11,198 bases of DNA from contig NZ_CAMXYE010000046.1 of the NCBI RefSeq assembly GCF_947253055.1, forward strand, positions 1-11,198. The letters are read 5' to 3'. The notes beneath the pieces are model-generated. The model worked only from the letters and a program-made list of their open reading frames with translations, ran no database searches and was not told the origin of the DNA. The position numbers and the translations under genes are program-made. Below, one piece after another: positions 6,495 to 11,198 of this stretch; positions within the stretch are counted from its first letter, which is position 1, and every line of letters begins with the position of its first letter. Source of the DNA: an uncultured Arcanobacterium sp. (GTDB lineage Bacteria; Actinomycetota; Actinomycetes; Actinomycetales; Actinomycetaceae).

Positions 6495-7811
6495 ATGCAG
6501 GTCGCAGCAGGCGAAAAAAGCAGACCAGCCGTACAGGCAATAAATCCTCCTTTGGAAGTTGATTCTTTTCCTTCCGGAGAGATAAACAAATCGATGGCGA
6601 ATCAACTCCCCGATGATGATTTCTCTTTTGGAGTGGTTCCCGATTCAAGCCGACGTTCCTTTTGGGCCGTCGGCTTTGTTATGCTTGGCTTCACTTTTTT
6701 CTCGGCTTCTATGTCGGTCGGAGCGAAACTAGGTATTGGTCTCGATCTGAATGGTTTTATTGCCGCCGTTACCATCGGCGGCTTAATTTTAGCCACCTTT
6801 ACCGGTTCCCTCGCTTATGTAGGTGCTAAGACGGGTATGGGAGTAGATGAGCTGGCGCGGCATTCTTTCGGTAAATACGGCTCTTTCCTTCCTTCTTTCC
6901 TCATCGCCTTTACCCAGATGGGCTGGTTTGGAGTCGGGGTGGCTATGTTCGCTATCCCCACTGCGGAATTGCTCGGTATCAGCCCGTGGCCGATTCTGCT
7001 AGTGGCCGGTGGGCTCATGACGGCCTCCGCTTATTTCGGAATTAAAGCCATCGAAATCGTTTCCTTTATCTCCGTACCGCTCATTGCCGTACTGGGGAGC
7101 TACTCCATGGTTACCGCCACGGCGGCCGGCGGCGGACTCTCCCGCATCTTTGCCGGCAGCACCGGAATGCCGGTAATGGTAGGGGTAGGCCTCGTGGTCG
7201 GTTCCTTTATCTCGGGCGGCTCAGCTACTCCGAATTTCACTCGCTTCGCTAAGACCCCGAAGTCGGCAGTAATTACTACCGTGATTGCCTTCCTGCTCGG
7301 CAATACTCTGATGTTCTCCTTCGGTGCCGTAGGCGGAGCTTTCACCGGGAAAGACGATATCTTCTACGTAATGATTGCGCAGGGGCTGGCACTGCCCGCG
7401 CTCATCGTACTCGGCGCCAATATCTGGACCACTAACAACAACGCTCTCTACACCACCGGCCTCGGCTTCGCCAATATGACGAAACGCCCGAAGAAACCAC
7501 TAGTAATCATCGCCGGCGTGCTGGGCACCCTGTGCGCACTCTGGCTTTACGATAACTTTGTAGGCTGGTTGAGCTTCCTGAACGCCACTTTGCCTCCGAT
7601 CGGTACCATTCTCGTGGCTGATTACTTCTTACACCGGGCGCGCTACAGTGAAGAAAATACGATGCAGGTATCTTGGCCAGCAGTAGTAGCCGTCTTCACC
7701 GGTGCCGCCGCCGGCTGGGTAGTTCCCTTTGGAATCGCTTCCCTCAATGCAGTAGTGGTAGCCCTCCTCAGCTACGGTATCGGTATGGCAATTATTCGAA
7801 AAGGAAAGTGA
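6495..7811 (+). CDS. codB: Cytosine permease (NCS1 family)
   Basis: This is a membrane transporter importing cytosine, coupled to a cation as in the NCS1 family, for the deaminase encoded next. It resembles E. coli CodB along its length: FVMLGFTFFSASM (61-73), WFGVGVAMFAIP (144-155), VVGSFISGG, NIWTTNNNALY (309-319), LGFANMT and LWLYDNFVGWL. About twelve hydrophobic segments are expected. Read from ATG 6495 it has 438 residues, with GGAG (6486-6489) 5 bases upstream. An in-frame ATG at 6594 (residue 34) would give 405 residues, close to the E. coli N-terminus, with GGAGAG (6576-6581) at a long spacing of 12; the first 33 residues are hydrophilic and not part of the known fold. Either start is possible. 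The stop is 5 bases before codA, so both share a transcript. The gene appears richer in GC than the polyol operon. Confidence 0.92.
   Translation: MQVAAGEKSRPAVQAINPPLEVDSFPSGEINKSMANQLPDDDFSFGVVPDSSRRSFWAVGFVMLGFTFFSASMSVGAKLGIGLDLNGFIAAVTIGGLILATFTGSLAYVGAKTGMGVDELARHSFGKYGSFLPSFLIAFTQMGWFGVGVAMFAIPTAELLGISPWPILLVAGGLMTASAYFGIKAIEIVSFISVPLIAVLGSYSMVTATAAGGGLSRIFAGSTGMPVMVGVGLVVGSFISGGSATPNFTRFAKTPKSAVITTVIAFLLGNTLMFSFGAVGGAFTGKDDIFYVMIAQGLALPALIVLGANIWTTNNNALYTTGLGFANMTKRPKKPLVIIAGVLGTLCALWLYDNFVGWLSFLNATLPPIGTILVADYFLHRARYSEENTMQVSWPAVVAVFTGAAAGWVVPFGIASLNAVVVALLSYGIGMAIIRKGK
6547..6579 (+). promoter_or_regulatory. Possible hairpin masking the second codB ribosome site
   Basis: CTCC (6547-6550) can pair with GGAG (6576-6579), and GGAAG (6554-6558) with CTTCC (6571-6575). 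This forms a nine-pair stem with a 3-base bulge and a 12-base loop. The masked GGAGAG would be the Shine-Dalgarno for the alternative codB start at 6594. The structure matters only if translation begins there or if both starts are used. It may be chance. Confidence 0.25.
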
Positions 7812-7816
7812 AAACA

Positions 7817-9118
7817 GTGGCCAAGCAAATTTTTCAAAATCTGCTGCTGGACGGCACCCGTCTCTGTGATATGACGGTGGAAGATGGGATTATTACAGAG
7901 CTCTCTCCAGCTGGTTCTACGCCGGCTGGGCCGGAGACGAATGCGGCGCAGAATGTAGCAGAGAATGCGGCAGCGAATGTGGCAGCGCCAGCGGCAGAGA
8001 TACATGATCTGCGCGGAAAACTCACTCTGCCCGGCATCGTAGAATCCCATGTGCATCTCGATACCACCATGACGGAAGGCGATCCGCACCCCAATGAATC
8101 TGGCACGCTTTTTGAAGGCATAGAGATTTGGTCAGAGCGGAAAAAGAAGCTGACAGCTGCAGATGTGAAAGAGCGGGCGCGCCGTGCAATTCGCCAGCAG
8201 GTGCGCTTTGGTGTGCAGTACATTCGCTCGCACGTAGATATTACTGATCCCAATTTGACGGCTCTGCGAGCGTTAATAGAGCTGCGGGAAGAACTAAAAG
8301 ATATAGTTACTCTCCAGCTGGTGGCCTTCCCGCAGGAAGGAATCGAATCTTTCCCGCACGGGCGCGAGTTGCTGAAAAAAGCCGCTGAGTTGGGGGCAGA
8401 TGCAATCGGGGCGATTCCGCATTACGAATTTACGCGCGAATACTCGGTGAGCTCCCTCAATTATGCCTTTGATCTGGCGCAAGAGTACGATCTCCTGATG
8501 GATGTGCATTGCGATGAGATTGATGACGAAGCTTCGCGTGGCTTAGAGACTCTCGCTACGCGCGCTTTCGAAGCTGGAGTGGGCGAAAAAGTTACCGCTT
8601 CGCACACCACTGCGATGCATTCTTATAACAATGCCTACTTTGTGCGGCTGCTGCGCTTACTGCAAATGAGTGGAATCAATTTCGTCTCTAATCCGATGGT
8701 AAATACCCATTTGCAAGGGCGGGTAGATACCTATCCGAAACGGCGCGGAGTGACGCGCGTAAAAGAGCTAACTGCCGCCGGAATTAACGTATCTTTCGGG
8801 CAAGACGATATAGTCGATCCGTGGAATCCGCTAGGCACTGGCTCGCTGCGCGATGTGACACTCATCGGCCTGTACGTGACCCAAATGATGGGTGCTGCGC
8901 AGATAGATAATTCCTACCGTTTCATTACTTACAATGGAGCGCGCACGCTTAATCTGCAAAACTACGATATCGCTCCCGGGAATCCCGCTAACTTTATCGT
9001 ATTAGATGCCGATTCGTGGCGGGAAGCGCTCGCTTTCCATGCTCCGGTGCTGGAATCTTACCGGAACGGTCACTTAATCTATGAAGCTAGCGCTCCACAG
9101 CGTCTCTGGCATTTTTAA
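7817..9118 (+). CDS. codA: Cytosine deaminase (amidohydrolase family)
   Basis: It hydrolyses cytosine to uracil and ammonia in the cytoplasm, feeding pyrimidine salvage. I start it at GTG 7817 (433 residues; E. coli CodA is 427): AAGGAA (7801-7806) lies 10 bases upstream, whereas the GTG at 7808 is too close, and the longer reading from 7673 lies inside codB. Metal and active-site residues of the E. coli enzyme are all placed: HVHLD (His78, His80), FPQEG (Gln173), HCDE (His231, Glu234), SHTTAMHS (His263) and GQDD (Asp330, Asp331). Gln329 replaces the histidine of the E. coli FGHDD motif, a change that need not affect metal binding. PKRRG and SGINFV are also conserved. An Asn/Ala-rich insertion at about 42-61 is unusual (see repeat). 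The gene directly follows codB and converges on glmS. Confidence 0.94.
   Translation: MAKQIFQNLLLDGTRLCDMTVEDGIITELSPAGSTPAGPETNAAQNVAENAAANVAAPAAEIHDLRGKLTLPGIVESHVHLDTTMTEGDPHPNESGTLFEGIEIWSERKKKLTAADVKERARRAIRQQVRFGVQYIRSHVDITDPNLTALRALIELREELKDIVTLQLVAFPQEGIESFPHGRELLKKAAELGADAIGAIPHYEFTREYSVSSLNYAFDLAQEYDLLMDVHCDEIDDEASRGLETLATRAFEAGVGEKVTASHTTAMHSYNNAYFVRLLRLLQMSGINFVSNPMVNTHLQGRVDTYPKRRGVTRVKELTAAGINVSFGQDDIVDPWNPLGTGSLRDVTLIGLYVTQMMGAAQIDNSYRFITYNGARTLNLQNYDIAPGNPANFIVLDADSWREALAFHAPVLESYRNGHLIYEASAPQRLWHF
7939..7998 (+). repeat. Five imperfect 12-base tandem units inside codA
   Basis: Units start at 7939, 7951, 7963, 7975 and 7987, with consensus near GAATGYGGCAGM; the last is most diverged. 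They encode five tetrapeptides, NAAQ, NVAE, NAAA, NVAA and PAAE. The repeat lies between the N-terminal strand segment and the conserved LRGKLTLPG, ahead of the metal-binding HVHLD. Units are in frame, so copy number can change without breaking the gene. The insertion probably forms a surface loop or short helix. Confidence 0.85.
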
Positions 9119-9125
9119 GCAGCTA

Positions 9126-9164
9126 CCTTCGCAGCTACTTTACTTGCCTTCGCAGTTACTCTAC
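9126..9164. repeat. Imperfect tandem duplication at the glmS 3' end
   Basis: CCTTCGCAGCTACTTTAC (9126-9143) and CCTTCGCAGTTACTCTAC (9147-9164) differ at two of 18 positions with a period of 21. A further partial copy, GCAGCTAC, sits at 9119-9126. The right-hand copy contains the last codons and stop of glmS; the left-hand copy carries an equivalent in-frame TAG on the minus strand. The gap between codA and glmS is only 37 bases, and I see no strong hairpin with a U-run in it. Confidence 0.7.
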
Positions 9165-11045
9165 CGTCACTGATTTCGCTAAGTTGCGCGGTTTATCTAC
9201 GTCATAGCCGCGCGCGGCAGCCATTTCGGAAGCAAAAATCTGTAGGGGCAGCACGGTGACGAGCGGCATCATCAAGGTAGGAGTGGCTTGCGGTACCCAG
9301 AATATATTGCGGGCATATTCTTGGACGGCACTATCTCCCTCTTCCGCAATTACAATAGTGCGAGCTCCGCGCGAGCGTACTTCCTGCAGATTTGCCAAAG
9401 TTTTTGCGTGTAGCTCGGGGCGCCGGCGTGTGGGCACAATAATGAAAATTGGTAAATCTTCCGTCACCAACGCAATCGGCCCGTGTTTTAATTCTCCAGC
9501 GGCAAAACCTTCCGCATGCAGATAAGCTATTTCTTTCAGCTTTAGTGCCCCTTCTAGGGCAATCGGATAGCCTACGTGCCGGCCGAGGAAAAGCACGGAA
9601 TCTTCCTCTTGGAGTTGGCGGGCAAGCGCGCGAATCTCTGCTTCTTGTTGCAGCACTTTTTCCATTCGCGCCGGCATTTTATTAAGTTCTTCGAGGTATC
9701 CGGCAATCTCATCGCGATACTTATTGCCGCGAATCTGCGCGAGATAGAGCCCGAGTAAATAAGCGGCCGTAATTTGCGCTACGAAGGCTTTCGTAGAAGC
9801 TACAGCAATTTCTGGCCCGGCGTGGGTATAGAGCACGGCATCAGATTCCCGAGCAATAGTAGATCCGTAGGTATTCACGATGGCCAGCACTTTTGAGCCT
9901 TGTTCACGGGCGTGCCGCACAGCCATAATAGTGTCCATCGTTTCCCCCGACTGGGAAACGGCCACAATAAGTGTTTTTTCTGATACCACTGGGTCGCGGT
10001 AGCGGAATTCGGAGGCGAGCTCCACTTCCACCGGAATTCTGCACCAGTGTTCAATAGCATAACGTGCCACTTGACCAGCGTAGAAAGCGGTACCGGCCGC
10101 AATTACAATTATTTTATCTATCGTGCGCAGCACCGATTCCTCGATACGCATTTCATCTAAATGCAGGCTTCCATCTTGTACGCGCCCGCGCAGCGTCTCG
10201 GCCACCGCGCGTGGCTCTTCATGAATCTCTTTATCCATAAAAGTGCGGTAGCCGTCTTTTACCGCAGCGGAAGCATCCCAATCTACTCGATATTCGCGCC
10301 CTTGCCGTTCTTTCCCTTGGAAGCTGAGCAGGCGCACGGAAGTAGGAGAAAGCTCAACCACTGTATCTTGCGGTACTTCTAAAGCGCGGCTAGTTTCCGA
10401 AATAAAAGCGGCAATATCGCTGCCCAGGAAGTTTTCACCTTCCCCTAATCCCACTACTAAGGGGGAATTGCGCCGCGCAGCGGCAATGATTCCAGGATTT
10501 TCTCTATCCAGAGCCACTAGTGTAAAAGAACCGCGGAGAATCTGCACTGTTTTTAAGAGTGCGGAAGTCAGGGCGGTGGCAGAAGTATCTCCTGTATCTT
10601 GTAGCTGTAAAGCGAGCAGATGAGCCACGATTTCGGAATCAGTGGCTGATACGGGGCTGATGCCGCGTGCCTGTAATCCGGCCGCGAGTTCCTGGTAATT
10701 CTCAATAATTCCGTTGTGTACTATTGCCACCCGTCCGTCAAAAGAAAGATGGGGGTGGGCATTAGTGTCGGTGGGAGTGCCGTGGGTGGCCCAACGAGTA
10801 TGCCCAATAGCGGCGGCAGCGGGGGGAAGCGGCGCAGTCTCTAACTCTGCGCGCAGATTATCTAAACGGCCGGCTTTTTTCCGCACTTCTAGGCCCGCAG
10901 TTCCAGCTACTGCCACTCCGGCAGAGTCGTATCCGCGGTATTCTAAACGGGATAATCCGGAGATTACCGTAGTGAGCGGGCGTTTTCCATCTTTATTTTG
11001 GCCGGTACCCACCGGGGCACCTACATATCCAACAATTCCACACAT
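9156..11045 (-). CDS. glmS: Glutamine-fructose-6-phosphate aminotransferase (isomerizing)
   Basis: This cytoplasmic enzyme makes glucosamine 6-phosphate from fructose 6-phosphate and glutamine, the first step toward UDP-GlcNAc and peptidoglycan. The 629-residue length is slightly above the E. coli 609. The N-terminal glutaminase domain begins MCGIVGYVG, with Cys2 as the nucleophile after Met removal, then LEYRGYDSAG (34-43), GHTRWATHG (81-89) and HNGIIEN (110-116). Two SIS sugar-binding domains follow: AAGTAFYAG (316-324), SQSGETMDT (364-372) and VASTKAF (415-421), then HAEGFAAGELKHGP (510-523). The end, DKPRNLAKSVTVE, is nearly identical to the universal C-terminus. ATG 11045 is fixed by the need for Cys2. 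No good Shine-Dalgarno precedes it, and a -10-like box lies 7 bases away, suggesting a leaderless message. The gene is intact. Confidence 0.97.
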   Translation of the reverse strand: MCGIVGYVGAPVGTGQNKDGKRPLTTVISGLSRLEYRGYDSAGVAVAGTAGLEVRKKAGRLDNLRAELETAPLPPAAAAIGHTRWATHGTPTDTNAHPHLSFDGRVAIVHNGIIENYQELAAGLQARGISPVSATDSEIVAHLLALQLQDTGDTSATALTSALLKTVQILRGSFTLVALDRENPGIIAAARRNSPLVVGLGEGENFLGSDIAAFISETSRALEVPQDTVVELSPTSVRLLSFQGKERQGREYRVDWDASAAVKDGYRTFMDKEIHEEPRAVAETLRGRVQDGSLHLDEMRIEESVLRTIDKIIVIAAGTAFYAGQVARYAIEHWCRIPVEVELASEFRYRDPVVSEKTLIVAVSQSGETMDTIMAVRHAREQGSKVLAIVNTYGSTIARESDAVLYTHAGPEIAVASTKAFVAQITAAYLLGLYLAQIRGNKYRDEIAGYLEELNKMPARMEKVLQQEAEIRALARQLQEEDSVLFLGRHVGYPIALEGALKLKEIAYLHAEGFAAGELKHGPIALVTEDLPIFIIVPTRRRPELHAKTLANLQEVRSRGARTIVIAEEGDSAVQEYARNIFWVPQATPTLMMPLVTVLPLQIFASEMAAARGYDVDKPRNLAKSVTVE

Positions 11046-11052
11046 GCTAGTT

Positions 11053-11058
11053 AAAATA
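11053..11058 (-). promoter_or_regulatory. glmS: Putative -10 box for a leaderless glmS transcript
   Basis: On the minus strand TATTTT fits the TANNNT pattern and is followed by 7 bases and then the glmS ATG, so transcription could begin at the A of the start codon. No purine-rich ribosome site is found at normal spacing. Leaderless messages with this geometry are common in actinobacteria. A -35 box is not convincing. The alternative is co-transcription with the upstream gene. Confidence 0.4.
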
Positions 11059-11097
11059 GCTCAGGTGGTGAAAGGAGAAAAGTATTTTGGAAAAAAG

Positions 11098-11145
11098 GTG
11101 ATGAATTTCTACTATTGAACTTTTAGTGTTGAATTTCTACTGTTG
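11098..11145. repeat. Direct repeat pair upstream of glmS
   Basis: Two 20-base copies, 11098-11117 and 11126-11145, share GTGWTGAATTTCTACTRTTG with two mismatches and lie 8 bases apart (period 28). The second copy overlaps the stop codon of the probable upstream minus-strand gene. They may be a duplicated gene end or paired regulator sites upstream of glmS. The rest of the glmS upstream gap (11046-11136) holds AT-rich sequence and the -10-like box, and I see no ribozyme core or terminator in it. Confidence 0.65.
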
Positions 11146-11198
11146 CGCCTTTTCCACATCCGCATCGACCCAGTCGAAAGTGCGGGTAACTGCTTTCT
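11137..11198 (-). CDS. 3' end of an unidentified upstream gene (partial)
   Basis: On the minus strand a reading frame enters from the window edge and ends at TAG (11137-11139). The 19 visible residues are KAVTRTFDWVDADVEKAQQ. The composition, charged and with a single tryptophan, looks like an ordinary soluble protein C-terminus. Other frames in this short stretch are also open, so this is the best guess rather than proof. It would lie 91 bases upstream of glmS in the same direction. I do not recognise the family. Confidence 0.4.
   Translation of the reverse strand, partial: KAVTRTFDWVDADVEKAQQ

Noticed and set aside
7673..7816. A 48-residue N-terminal extension of CodA overlapping codB.
   Set aside because: It lies in another frame inside the well-conserved end of codB, its Ser/Arg-rich composition is that of an out-of-frame reading, and AAGGAA supports the GTG at 7817.
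11057..11069. TAGCTCAGGTGGT resembles a tRNA D-arm.
   Set aside because: No acceptor stem, no closing D-stem half, no T-arm GGTTCRA motif downstream, and the position is inside the glmS upstream gap.
10714..11118. A plus-strand open frame opposite the glmS 5' end.
   Set aside because: It is antisense to conserved glmS codons, has no recognisable domain, and its composition is that of a shadow frame.
11046..11136. A glmS ribozyme upstream of glmS.
   Set aside because: The gap is only 91 bases, no ribozyme core was recognised, and the start appears leaderless.
11102..11145. Cas12a-like CRISPR direct repeats: AATTTCTACTATTG and AATTTCTACTGTTG match the first part of Cas12a repeat cores.
   Set aside because: The 3' stem arm GTAGA(T) is missing after both copies, the period is 28 rather than about 60-65, only two copies exist, and no cas gene is present. 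The match is taken as coincidence.

Overview
The window looks like an ordinary chromosomal segment of a mid-GC, Gram-positive bacterium, most likely an actinobacterium. The reasons are the style of the xylulokinase and GlmS proteins, two GTG starts with well-placed Shine-Dalgarno sequences, a lipoprotein binding protein, and a glmS start that looks leaderless. The genus cannot be named; an Actinomycetaceae-like organism is a low-confidence guess. I saw no transposase, integrase, phage gene, CRISPR array or RNA gene.

Region 1 (1-6380) is a five-gene plus-strand operon for a sugar alcohol, probably a pentitol such as xylitol. A sigma70-like promoter (50-78) and a short palindrome (95-108) precede a xylulokinase. 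Then come a zinc-dependent sorbitol/xylitol-type dehydrogenase, a double-domain CUT2 (RbsA-like) ABC ATPase, an RbsC-like permease and a sugar-binding lipoprotein. The likely route is uptake by the transporter, oxidation to D-xylulose by the dehydrogenase, and phosphorylation to xylulose 5-phosphate by the kinase. A hairpin lies between kinase and dehydrogenase, and two more lie between permease and binding protein. A very strong stem-loop (6337-6380) closes the operon. No regulator gene is in the window.

Region 2 (6381-9118) is a codB-codA pair on the plus strand: an NCS1 cytosine permease and cytosine deaminase, the same order as in E. coli. Together they import cytosine and convert it to uracil and ammonia for pyrimidine salvage. 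The deaminase carries an Asn/Ala-rich tetrapeptide repeat not expected in the family. codB has two plausible starts, and a small hairpin could mask the ribosome binding site of the second.

Region 3 (9119-11198) is on the minus strand and converges on codA. It holds full-length glmS (glucosamine-6-phosphate synthase) and, at the window edge, a probable 3' end of an unidentified upstream gene. Both minus-strand gene ends show imperfect duplications that include the stop codon region. No clear terminator separates codA from glmS.

I did not find a convincing novel system. The points worth a second look are small: RNA structures inside the polyol operon, the CodA repeat, the probable leaderless glmS start, and the gene-end duplications.
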